NCBI RefSeq assembly: GCF_000471905.2
Contig: NW_006494916.1
Coordinates: 141,988 to 205,987 of the forward strand
DNA from: Amborella trichopoda
Lineage: Eukaryota > Streptophyta > Magnoliopsida > Amborellales > Amborellaceae
Length of the DNA: 64,000 nucleotides
Direction of reading: 5' to 3'
Of the stretch, positions 45,661 through 56,514 are shown piece by piece. Both the position numbers and the translations under genes were made by a program. The notes below the pieces were generated by a model. It searched no databases. It worked only from the letters and a program-made list of their open reading frames with translations, and was not told the origin of the DNA. The first letter of the stretch is position 1; every line of letters begins with the position of its first letter.

Positions 45661-46249
45661 TTGTGCTCAAACAATGTCATGGGTCATTCACAGCACTAGC
45701 TAAGTTTTTAGTAATCCAGAGCCGATTGCGCCTGTTGAATACTCGCAAGAAACCATTAACGCTACACTTGACGTCTGTTGTATTTCAAGTACCCTATTAT
45801 CACCTACTCCAGGCTGAAGCCTTGTGTGCCCTATCACTATCCCTAGTGGAGTTGCACCAAGTCGTGACCTATCATCCCTAGTGGAATTGCACCCAGACCG
45901 TTGCACCTAAGCCGTGACCTATCATCCTTAATGGAGTCAAGAGCTATCCATTATTCCCATAGGAGTCACACCCATACTGCAGCCCATTATCCCCAGTGAA
46001 GTTAGGGTCATTCTTACCTCTTCAATTCCCAGTGGGTTTGTTTCACACCGAGCTATTTTAGCCTCAAGAAGTACTCTTACTCTCCTTAAGCCCTGGTGAA
46101 GTCCACTTCTGTTGACCATCCTTCATCAGGTCACCATTTCCATCTGAGCCCTCAGTTTGTGAATGGTCTTAATCATTTTATTCCCAGGGAGTCGGATTAT
46201 CATCCATAGACCTAGTCTCCATGGAGCTCCACCTACATGGCGACCCAAG

Positions 46250-46600
46250 CACGGTCCGCGCTGCATGACCTAAAGGGCATGACTTTGGTCCAAACTATAT
46301 GAACTTAAACTGTAGCGGAGGTCTAATTGCACAACCTTAAATTGCATGGTTTGTATTGCATGACCCTAAATTGCACAACCTTGGTTCGTGTTGCACTACC
46401 CTAAACTGCCATGCTTTGGTCCAAGCTATATGACCTTAAACTGTAGCAGAGGTCTAGTTGCACGACCTTAAACTAGGTCCTAGTTGTATGACTTTAAACT
46501 GCATAACAACAGTCCACCTATACGACCTTAAACCATAGTGCACGCCTTAGTTGCATGACGATAAACTGCTTAATACAGGTCCAGGAGGCATGACCTTTAA
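46250..46600 (+). repeat. TGCATGACCTTAAACTG minisatellite of LTR 2d
   Basis: About 9 units of 35-40 bp, the reverse-complement equivalent of the array in LTR 2a and the same family as in LTR 2f. A final partial set follows at 46940-47040 after a non-repeated insert (46610-46930). Confidence 0.7.
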
Positions 46601-47079
46601 AAGTTGCCCCCACATACGTGTACATGCCTTTATGTGCACTTTCACGCATTCCTTCCTTAACCTACTTGTTAGTGTGCGCGTGCCGCCTTCATTACCTCCC
46701 TAGTGTGTCTATACACTTCATCATTATACCTCATTCCCCAGTGAGTCTCAACCACGCTCACAAAATGGTGAACCATCCCACCATCCATATTCGTTGTAAG
46801 TTAGTGAGTCACCATCATCCACTCACATTTCATACATCATCCATCTTTCATAGGTAGCCTAATTTCATTTCCCCAAGTGAGTCAAACCCACCACCATACT
46901 CACTCCATAGCCTCCACAGACTATCATTCATCACCACCACGGTCTAGCTATATGACCTTAAACCATAGTGCACGCCCTGATCGCATGACGTTAAACTATT
47001 TTCCACAGGTCCCGAAGGCATGACCTTAAACATGCCTTCACAAAAAAATGATGAAATAATGGGCATAGTATATACCTTA

Positions 47080-49360
47080 ACAAGGGAACGCTATGAGTAA
47101 AAATGACAGACGGGCATGGTCATGAAAGCATGAGCAAAAGAGTTTTGTGAATAAAAAAACTGAGCATGGTGAAAACCTGAAAGGGCATCGTGAGTAAAAA
47201 TGGATGAAAAGGGTGGACATGGCCGAAAGGACACGGGTAAAAGAGCCCCAAAATAAAAAGAAGTTGGTGAAAACCATCTCTACGATGTCGCTTCCCAAAT
47301 TCAAGTGAAAATCCACAAAGGATGCTTAGACCAATAAATAGTTTGATGTAGCGTTCGCCTCAATAGGCAACTTCAGCCCTCACTTAAAAATAAAAAATCC
47401 ATGATATCACTTTGTCAGGAATCCAAAAATACGAGCTTCAAGGAAAAGATTCCGACAACTTGAGTTCAGTTGCAAAAAGGACTCGAAAGACAGAAGACTC
47501 GTCAAGTCGGCAAGACAAGTCTCATGAGGAAGAACATTATTCCCACGAGGTCACAAATACACTCTAGAAACAACCATTACAAAGGCAAGAAATTGACAAA
47601 GCCAGGGGAAACCTGCCAAAGACTTCATCTCGCTTAGCCGGCATGCCCGTACCTTCGAGATCGGCTAATAAACCTGCCCTCGACTGGACTCGATAGATGA
47701 GATCTAGAGTGGTACTCTGATCGCCAAAAGCAAACCTGGTGTAGCAGCAAACTGTGCCAACCCAAAGCAAACAAACAAACCCAGACCAAATGGGAACAAT
47801 GCCCTTCAGCTTGGCACTTAATTGCAAGACGGGTCTGATTTTGACTGACGAGGTTTGTACAAAATCTTTAGCTTTAGAATCACCAACAGCCCGCACGAGG
47901 GTGAGGACTTTGACAAGATCCCTGAAATCTCCCCCTAAAGTCTCCACAAACAGACCCTTAAACAATGCATCCTTACGTTTGAGTAGCCTAGTTACACCAT
48001 TACGTGAATCTCCTCGATGTTAACGTGGTTCTGTGGCTAGGAAGGAAAAAAGTAAAAGCCGAAGGAAATTTTTTAAATAATTATCCTTCTTGCTTCTCTT
48101 GAAGCACAACATTCGACGGGGCAAGCTGTTTGAATGCATTTTTCAGCACCTTGGTCTCTGATAGGAAGCAAGTCAATAAAGCCTATAAAACAGTGGAAAT
48201 TCTTGACAATCTCAGAATGGCTTCAAAATTGGTCAAAATCTTCATGAGCATTTCAAAAGACCACCTTTCAAGTTTCATCATGATCAGACATGTCTAAGGC
48301 AGTAAACATAAAGAAATAATTTTAGCGAAATCAGTCTCTAGCACCCTGAAATGGACCTTGTAACTAGATCCATACTTTTGGTGTATCAAACAATTGTGGG
48401 ACCACCATCATATTCCAAGACAATGTTATGGGTAAAATACTGAAAAGAGGTAGGTAGCATACTATTCCTGTGTGGCCTCACTCCACCAAAACACCATTAA
48501 AGGTGGTTGTTTCACGGTCACGGGAAGTAATTTTTGAAGCTCATATCTCACTCGTTTTGGGTCAGATCACACTCAAAATTTTTGAGCGTGTTCGTCTCGT
48601 TGAGACGAGCGTTTCGATAAGCGGTACACCCGTTGATGAAACCTGAGCAAAGAGAAAAACTAAATGAAAGTCTCTGATCCGTGAAGGAAGTTGTAAAAAA
48701 TTCAGCAGCTGCATGCCTCATTCGAGCAACCAGATCATGACGCTCGCATACCCGATCGGCATGAAACCAATTGCATTATGTGCATTATAATCGAGGCTAT
48801 CTTTGGTCCAACCCTCTTGTAGGATGAACAGTTAGATATCACACACGAAGGCATCAAAGCTGCTATAAATTTTGACAGCCACATTTCAAGATTCCGATAA
48901 AAAATGCAAGACGACAAAATCTTCATCCGGACAAGAAATCAAGCTACGTTTGTTGCAACATGATCGTGATGGCATGCTCAGAGTGATTCAGTGAATAAGT
49001 CACGAAGAAACATCAAGGAACGAGCACACAATCTATTTGAAGATTTCTAGATTCATCCAAAATTCATGTCTCAAGATCATGGCTCAAAAACATGATTCAT
49101 GGCTCGAAGTTAGTATCAAAATGATCGCCATGCTGAGCCCTACAAGAACACAATAATCTTTCGATCAAATGGGCTTCAGAATGACCTTGGGTCAGGCACG
49201 AAAGACCATGCAAGTTCTTGAGCAGCAGTAGGAACTGTTCTTGAATTCCACACATTGTTAGGCAAGGGAAAAATAGTCCTTTTGCACCCATTTTTAGAAA
49301 TTCCTTAAATTCAATTAAATTGTAATTATCTTCATTTTTTGAGCGTACACCCAAGCTTTA
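47080..49360 (+). other. Conserved central U3 of LTR 2d
   Basis: Non-coding. Shares blocks with 2a (reverse), 2b and 2e: the CTCCACC region, AGCACCTTGGT at 48150, GGTGGTTG and the inverted word TCGTCTCGTTGAGACGAG at about 48590-48610, and an AGGAACTGTTCTTGAATTCC block near 49215. Apparent frames here are not conserved between copies as protein. Confidence 0.6.
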
Positions 49361-49367
49361 GCCCAAT

Positions 49368-49376
49368 TCTATATAA
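49368..49376 (+). promoter_or_regulatory. Sense TATA box of LTR 2d
   Basis: TCTATATAAAC with CCTCATTGTATAAAGG downstream, and ATAAAATTC near 49430 in the position of AATAAA in 2c. Predicted start about 49400, which puts the hairpin array in U5 and so in the 5' leader of the element's RNA. Confidence 0.7.
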
Positions 49377-49814
49377 ACAAGTACTACCTCATTGTATAAA
49401 GGACAGATTTATTCTTCTTGGATCAATCTATAAAATTCTGATTTTTGCTTGAGCTTGTGAGTACGTCTTGGAGAGAGAGAGAGAGAGAAGAGAGAACAAA
49501 AGGGCTGGTACCTTTCGAGCAGGTAAATTTCTCTCTCCTCCCCTATTTCTATCTTCTCCCCTCTTTCTCTCTCTACCCCTTTTCTCATCTCTATCTCTCA
49601 TCTTCTCGTTTCTCTTTCTCTCTCCTCTTTCTCATGCCTCTATATCTTTCTCTCTCCTCTTTCTCATACCTTTATATCTTTCTCTCTCCTCTTTCTCATG
49701 CCTCTATATCTTTCTCTCTCCTCTTTCTCATGCCTCTATATCTTTCTCTCTCCTCTTTCTCATGTCGTTATCCTTATCTCTCTTCTTCTCATCTTTATTC
49801 ATCTCGTCTCTTCT

Positions 49815-50660
49815 GTCACAGTCGGTGAAGCCTAACGCCGACTGGATTTTTCTCTCTCTCTCCTTTATTACAGTTGGTGAAGCCTAGTGCCGGCTCGATC
49901 TCTCTCCCTTGCTTTTCTCCATTCCAACCGGCACAAGCCTGGTGCCGGTTGGTTCGCTTCTTCTCTTCTCTTTTGTAACAATCGATGAAGCCTAGCGTCG
50001 GTTGGATTTCTCTCTCCTCTTCTATCACTGTGGGTGAAGCCTAACGCCGACTAGATTTCTTTCTCCTCTTCGATCACAATCGGTAAAGCCTAACACCAGT
50101 TGGATTACTCTCTCCTCTTCTATCACAATCGATGTAGCTTAACACCGATTGGATTTCTCTCTCCTCTTCTGTCACAATTGACAAAGCCTAGCACCAGTTG
50201 GATTTCCCTCTCCTCTTTTGTCATAGTCGGCGAAGCCTAGCGCCGAGTTCCTTTGTCTCTCTTCTCTTGTTTCACAGTCGGCATAACTTAACGTCGACTG
50301 CTTTTTTCTCTCCCTTCTCTTCTGACACAGATGGCAAAGCCTAGCATCGGGTATATTCTCTTTCTTTTCTTCTAGAATAGTCAGTAAGTCCTAATGTCGA
50401 CTGTATTTCTCTCTCTTCTTCTGACAGTCGGTGATGCCTAGCACCGATTGCTTTTTCTCTCTCTTCTCTTTGACACAATCAACGAAGGCTTGCATTGACT
50501 ATATTTTCTCTCTCTTCTTCTAACAGTCGATGAAACCTAGCACTGACTATTTTTTCTCTCTCTTCTCCTCTGTATAACACTGTCGGTAAAGCTTAACATT
50601 GTCTGTGTTTTCTCTCTCTTCCGTCTAACATAATCAGCAATGCTTAGCACTGACTGCGTC
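49815..50660 (+). repeat. U5 hairpin array of LTR 2d
   Basis: About 17 units of 47-58 bp. Each has a left arm, the loop AAGCCTA(A/G), a right arm, and a CT-rich spacer (TTTCTCTCTCCTCTTCTGTCA). First unit: CAGTCGGTG with CGCCGACTG. One unit is a perfect 11-bp stem with a 7-nt loop: CCAACCGGCAC (49924-49934) and GTGCCGGTTGG (49942-49952). Others: CAATCGA with TCGGTTG and CAATCGATG with CACCGATTG. Confidence 0.85.
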
Positions 50661-51398
50661 TTCCTTCCCTCTCTATCTTTTATCGTCTTGCCTTTTGTAC
50701 TCTTCTCTTCGTTTCTTTTCCCTCCTCACATTTGTTCCCTTCTTCTCTTATTATTCTTTCCTCATAGCCTTAATTTTGTTATTCCTTCATTCGACTAAGA
50801 GGGATTGAGGTTAGCCTCTCATGTTAGTCCTGTCGTCTAGCTGTAATGTTGTTGTGCCAGGATTACTTGGCCCGCTTTACTACCACAACAGACTGACCAT
50901 CGTGCCTAGCTAGTCGGTATTGTTAATGACATCTAGTAGTAATCCTATGAGTCGTTCTTAGTTATCGAGCTCCTTTTACTACCACGTCACGCCAATTATT
51001 CACCACTTAGTCACTGCTTTGATCTTCTCGCTCAGTCGTATTCTTCTCTCCCCCGTCTTTCTTCTCTTCTTCTTTTTGAATGTGCATGCTTGTAATGTAT
51101 GTTCATCAAAGATGATTGCAGAAAACAGACGAATACAAGCTAAGGGAGGCGATTCCGAACCTGTTCATTACTGGGGGATTTATTCGTGATCTAAGAGGGT
51201 GCCCATGCAAGCCAGCCCGAGTAAGTCCCAAACCCACCTCAAATTCCCCTCTCACCGGTTGGTAACACCTGCCCCCATTCTAGAATGAGGTTCTCGAGAG
51301 AGTGATCTCAAAAATGTCTCGGGTGTTCCCTCAAAACCCAAGATGCGTGTCGCCTGATCCCCAAAGGGTTTGGAGGGCGAGATCGAGGCACCTAACCA
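50661..51398 (+). other. 3' part of U5, LTR 2d
   Basis: Conserved non-coding block also in 2a, 2b and 2c: GATTGAGGTTAGC, GACTGACCATCGTGCCTAG, CTTCTCTCCCCCGTC, CTAAGGGAGGCGATT, CAGCCCGAGTAAGTCCCA and the terminal CTAACCA. Low variation here compared with the arrays suggests function, for example in reverse transcription or packaging. Confidence 0.55.
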
Positions 51399-52075
51399 CA
51401 CACATGATAAGCACAAATTCAAATTTATGCGTGATTGAGATTCAGCTTAAGAGATTTACCTACGGATTTAAATTCACATGAAGCCTTGAGTTCGAATTCA
51501 AATCTATGAAATTTGCTCGTTTAAACAGGAAGAATAGCTCACATATTCAAATTTCTATAAAGGATAAAGAGAGAAGTAAGGATTCAACGGAAGGTCAGGC
51601 AGAGGATAAGCATCAGCAAGAGATCAACGTTGGGGACATCAAGATGATATTTAGTGGTTATCAAAGAGATATTGAAGTTCATCACTAAGAAAAGATTATA
51701 AAAGCCAAGAGATTAAATGAGAAAGGGGTTCACATATTTTTCTTTGAGATAGGCACTCCATGCGAGCACATATCTCATTGTCATAGGTTGCTCAAATATT
51801 GATTGTAGTGCTCAGATAGAGTGATAAAAAGAGAAAGAGAAAGAGATTGATTTCATGCTCTGAATATATACCAATAATAAGGTTTTAAAATTGCGTCGTA
51901 TAAAAGCATGGTGCCTTAAATAGAATTCTTAAACCTTCCTTATAGTTGGAAACGGGTGTATAACTGCATGATCATATAAGGAAGGTTTAAATAAAATTTT
52001 TTAAGGAATGCGTCATTAAATGCATGGTCATATAAATGCATCACGCTCCTGACATGGCTGTTGGAAGATATTTTT
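51399..52075. other. AT-rich spacer between LTR 2d and LTR 2e, origin unknown
   Basis: Begins directly after the 3' LTR end and has no family-2 sequence. A 60-codon frame (51506-51688) is charged and has no recognisable domain. An inverted pair lies at about 51928-51943 and 51972-51990 (AAACCTTCCTTATA with TATAAGGAAGGTTT). It may be host target DNA or part of another element. Confidence 0.45.
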
Positions 52076-53310
52076 CATCATCATGGGGCCCCCGCTCAAT
52101 AAAAGCCTAGGAAACAATCGAAATTTTGAAAGTTTTGTAATAGCCCCAAAACTGGTCAAGATCTTCATAAGGACTCTCAAAAGTCTCCTGCCATGTTTTG
52201 TTCCATACCGACATGTCTAAGGCAGTGCAGACTGAGAAACAGTTCCGGCAGAATCACCTCTCGCACCTAGAAACGGATCCTATAACTAGAGTTATATTTT
52301 TGGTGTCTTAATTTTCTATCGGATTATCGCCATTGGATCCGGCACAGTTGAAAATCCCTAGGGGTCAAATTTCAGCTTGAACGGACATGCTAGGAGGAAG
52401 TTTTAAGAAAAAGAGCGAACCAAGAGGAGTCGCACGCTATTCACGTGCGACCACCTTACAACTCAACTCCATTGAAGGGGCAGTCACGACTACTGACTTT
52501 CAACGCTCATATCTCACACATCTCAAATGGAATCAAATCAAAAAAATTTAAGCGTGTTCATCTCATCAAGACGAGCGTTTCGATATGTGGCAAGCTCTGT
52601 GATGACGCCCGAGCGCGAAGAAAAGCTAAAGAGAAGTTGCTGATCTATGAAAATAGTGCAAGAAAATTAGAAGCATCATGCCTTGCTCGAGTGGCCAAAT
52701 CACGCCGCTCGTGTACTTGATCGATGTGAAACTAGTTCCTTCGTATGCGTAAGGACTGTGGCTATCCCTGGTTCAAACCTAACGGATGATGAACAATTGG
52801 ATTTCGCACATGAAGATGATGAAGTGCCTGCAAATTCCGGTGCAGAAATTCTAGATTCCAGCCAAAACTTCAAACTCGCAAAACCTTCGTCTGGGCATGG
52901 AATCGAGCTACGTTTGTTGCCCCACGATCGTTATGGCATGCTCAGTGCATTTCACTGAAGAAATCATAGAAAAACATCAAGGATTGAGCACACAATCGAT
53001 CCAAAGTTTTAAGATTCATTCAAATTTCAAGTCACATGATCGTGCCCTAAAAACATGATCCATGGCTCAAATTTGGTATCAAATCGATCGCCATGTCGAG
53101 CAATCGGGCATCGGAATGACCTCGGATCATCCACGGAAAATCATGCACAATCTAGGGCAACACAAGGACTGTTCTGGAATTCCAATTTTTTTTAAGAAGG
53201 GCACATCTGTAATTTTGCATCCTATTTTCTAATTTATTTTAATTCAATTAAATCTTAATTTCAAGCAATTGGGTTTAATTTTGATCATCCACCCATGTTT
53301 GGGAACACTT

Positions 53311-53319
53311 TTATATATA
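53311..53319 (+). promoter_or_regulatory. TATA box of LTR 2e
   Basis: TTATATATAC with a CATCATTGTA block about 20 bp downstream, as in the other LTRs. No AATAAA in the usual place. Confidence 0.6.
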
Positions 53320-53839
53320 CCTTGTACCATCATTGTACGCAACGATGAAACTCGTCCCAAAAGAGAGAGTTTTTACTTAATTGAGTTTCTCTTTCTTCTC
53401 ATTGTTGGGTCTCGTTGGGAGAAAGAGAGTAAGGAGAGAGAAACTATTGGACTGCTACCTCTAGGCACAGGGTAAATCTTCTCTCTCTTCTTTTTCTTTT
53501 ATTCTTCTCTCTTTTCCTCTTCTCCTTCTTTCTCTTTTTTGTATGAAATCCCCTCAGAGGCCATACACGACAGTGGCAGTGTCATGCATGCCTCTCCCAT
53601 GGTCTCAAAGGTCGTGCATGGCAATGGCAGGGCCATGCGCGAGGCTCCTTCTCCTTCTATTCGTCTATCTTTGTTCCCTAGCGAGGTTTGCAGACGGTGT
53701 TCGTCATCGCCGTCCACAAACGTATCCTCGATGCCTCAATGAAGAGCACAGATGGCGAAACTCATTACCGCTCGTAGGGGTCTCCCCCTGTTGTGCGCTT
53801 ATCGCAGATGGCGATGCCTATCACCGCTCACTAGAGGCC

Positions 53840-54310
53840 TTGACAATACCTATCACCATCCGTGAGCTTTATTTAAGTGCACGGTGCCTATTGCCATCTA
53901 TGAGCCTCCTTCGCGTGCTCCATACCTATCATCGTTCGCGAGCCTCCTTCGCGTGCTAGATACCTATCGCTGTCCATGAGCCTCCTTCGCGTGCTAGATA
54001 CTAATCGCCATCCTCGAGCTTCCTTTGCTTGCACGATGCCTATCACCGTCTGCGAGCCTCCTTTGTGTGCTCGATACCTATCACCGTCCACGAGCCTCCT
54101 TCGCTTGCTCGATACTTATTGCCGACCATGAGCCTCCTTCGCGTGCTCGATACCTATCGCCGTCTATGAGCCTCCCTCACGTGCACAATGCCTATCGTCG
54201 TTCCATTGTTTCCTTTGCGTGTGCGATGCCTGTCGCCATCCGCGAGCCTCCTTCATGTGATTGGTTTCCATCACCATCCGTGAGCCTCCTTTGTGCACTC
54301 GATGCTCATC
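53840..54310 (+). repeat. 42-bp minisatellite replacing the U5 array in LTR 2e
   Basis: About 11 units of about 42 bp on the theme GAGCCTCCTTCGCGTGCTC plus GATACCTATCGCCGTCC. Each unit has a CGCCGTC core but no clear arm pairing like that of the other copies. Frames on both strands here are array artefacts. 53560-53650 holds two related GTGGCAGTGTCATGC-type words. Confidence 0.75.
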
Positions 54311-54335
54311 CTAGTTCCTTTCGCGTCCTACGCCT

Positions 54336-55490
54336 ATGGCTGTGAGCCACACAAGAACTATCGCAAGGTGCTTCGAGAATGGCTATGACCCTCCAGAAGC
54401 AGGTTGCTTCCTCTCGCGTCCTACGCCGAAAGGCCGAATGGCAATCCACTGCTCCACCTAGCTCTGACCCTCCAGAAGAGACGATTAGTGTCATGGTGAT
54501 CAATGATCCGGATGACGCCCAAGAAGAGCAGATGAACCTGTTCAAGGTAATGGTATAGTCCATCCTCGAAAAGATGGAACCCCTAGAAGCCTCCAGATCC
54601 TCTTCTTCTCACCATGAGACCGATTCCTCGACCGGTGAGGACGCAGCCCCCAAGCAAACTCCCCCACCAGTCTCCCATGACAGCTCTGCCTCTCGAGGGG
54701 TTTCCCAGACCGATATAGATACCATGTTGGCCCATAGCCTCAAGAACAAGGTCTCAGGCATGCAAGAGGCATCGCTCTACCAGAAGCTATACCCTTTGTA
54801 CATTGACCAAGTGTCGTTTCCGCCAAACTATAAAAAAGGGAAACTCCCCCTGTTTAATGGTACTAAGTCTCCTCACCAACATACTGCCCATTTTCAAGTT
54901 GCCTGTCGAGAGGCGGTGACTAACGGATGACTCCTCCTCTGTCAGTTCGTCGAGACTCTTAAAGGGCTAGCCTTCCAATGGTATGCTCGACTACCTCCAA
55001 AATCGGTGCACACTTGACAGGAAATGGAGTAGTTGTTTTACCAACGCTTCTACGAAGTCCAAAGGAACGTACAGACTATTGAGCTTCTTACTCTGACTCA
55101 AGACCCTGGTTAGCCAGTTGAGAAGTTCATCACTTGATGGAGAGAACTGGCAACGTTTCATGCCACCACCATGACCGAAAAGGAAGCTATCTAGACCTAT
55201 ATATGGAACATGCTTCTCGAGATCTCCCTACATGTCGAAGCTTCCAATCCACCCTCCATGTCACATCTCATCTCTAAAGTAGTTCGTATAGAGGGTCTGT
55301 CCAAGCACCATGGCGGATCTCGTCAGCAACCCTCTGGTTCGAATTCTTGCTCCAACAGTCAGGGCAACCAACAAAAGGTGGTGATCAGTGCGGTCGTCAC
55401 CATGACTGACACCAAGAATGTCGTCCCTCAAACTCTAGACCTCACCAAGGCACGAACGCCTCAAGACGGGGACAAATAGTAGTCATATAA
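54336..55490 (+). pseudogene. Region D gag, N-terminal and capsid part
   Basis: From MVINDPDDAQEEQMNLFKVMV (near 54498) and the 118-codon frame 54574-54930 (DIDTMLAHSLKNKVSGMQ, YPLYIDQVSFPPNYKKGKL, HTAHFQVACREA), through stops at 54928, 55016, 55030 and 55112, to EISLHVEASNPPSMSHLISKVVRIEGL (55220 on). Clearly homologous to B and C but a different subfamily. Confidence 0.75.
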
Positions 55491-56514
55491 TATGGTTCCG
55501 CCTCTTAAAAATGCTAGTCAAAGCGACTTCTAGATCCAGCACCAGAATAAGGTTTACCCCTTCGATAAGGAGTGGACTCCTACACTGCTTTGGCTGTTGC
55601 TAAAACAGAACATGATCCAGCTGTCGGAGGTCAACACCCAGAGCCGGCTGGGAAGGAAATGAATGAGAGATACTCTCCTATCACATGAAAGTAGGCCATC
55701 CACACATGACTGCTATAAGCTCAACGACACTATCGTAGCCCTTACTAACAAGGGTCGGAAGAAGCTTGAAGAGTTAAAGAAAGCATTCGAGGCAACTAAG
55801 GCCTCCCACATAGTGACGATCAATGACGATGAGGGGTCACCAGCTATCCTATGTGCACTATTCTCCATAATGCTCGAGGAGGGACACATCATGTCAAAGC
55901 CGATAAGGTAGCCTAAGTTTCTGCCTTTACTGAGAACCTCTGGTGCTCGTATCACCTGATACGAGCCATGACACGAGCGAATGCACTGGCTTCCATGTAC
56001 TCTTGGTAAAGAAGATGCAGCAATGCTAGGAAGCTCATGGTAACTCAGAAGGGCACCCTCAAGTCATTCTTCCTTCAGTGCAAGAAGAACCCCCAAAGCA
56101 AGCCTCGGGAAGCACTAAGCTAGACCCTCTGCAGGCCCTCTTCGAGACAATGCTCCAACAGGGTCTCATCACTTTCAAGCCCGCAAGGTAGCGTAAAGCC
56201 TTGCTTAAGGTACGAAAAACCTTTGTTGCCCATATCACTAAGTATGGGGCCACGAGCTGAAAGAATGTTCTTGGTTATAAGCTATAGTCACTTCAAAGGT
56301 ACAAGAAGGCCAAATCATTTACGCAGTTCTTCCCGAGAACTTCCAAGCCATCGCCCTCGTCCAACAGGCGACCCTGTTATAGGTCCCTTCTGAGCATACA
56401 CTGGACCCTTCAGAGCCCTCGACTTCTCAGCCTGGGGACGTCTACCATGGGCAAAGTAGGTTCAAATCCCTGAAGCGTAGGTAGTCCACCAGGCTAGGAT
56501 TACTCACCAACCCG
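55491..56514 (+). pseudogene. Region D gag C-terminus with duplicated zinc-knuckle module
   Basis: Two consecutive modules, each an ALF-x3-ML-x2-G helix, a basic linker and a C-x2-H...GH...C knuckle. Module 1: helix at 55853, knuckle Cys 55944 and His 55953, after which one base is missing so the GH...C half is out of frame. Module 2: helix near 56138, knuckle Cys 56227, His 56236, stop codon 56239-56241, then GH 56248-56253 and Cys 56266. B and C have only one module. Confidence 0.7.

Larger units (their letters stand above)
44311..51398 (+). repeat. Family-2 LTR 2d, full length (about 7.1 kb)
   Basis: Starts TGGTTTACTCCC at 44311 and ends GGCACCTAACCA at 51398, so the ends are roughly inverted (TGGTT/AACCA). 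U3 is about 5.06 kb, TATA is at 49368-49376, and R plus U5 is about 2.0 kb. It contains at least five different tandem arrays. No primer site follows; the next bases (CACACATGATAAG) are unrelated DNA, so this is a 3' LTR. LTRs of this size are rare and known mainly from Ogre/Tat elements. Confidence 0.75.
52076..54335 (+). repeat. Family-2 LTR 2e, partial, with a different U5 array
   Basis: Starts at the same LTR position as 2b (TATTTTTCATCATCATGG) and contains the U3 blocks and TATA (53311-53319). After a CT-rich block it holds another minisatellite instead of the hairpin array, and then runs into gag with no LTR end or primer site. So the 3' end of U5, the primer site and the leader frame are deleted or replaced. 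Confidence 0.75.

Noticed and set aside
49815..50660. Regular repeats with variable spacers resembling a CRISPR array
   Set aside because: Spacers are low-complexity CT tracts, repeats vary from unit to unit, and the context is a plant LTR. This is a retrotransposon minisatellite.
53543..54345. Open frames of 106-138 codons in LTR 2e
   Set aside because: They arise from the 42-bp minisatellite, whose length is a multiple of three, so frames stay open by chance on both strands.
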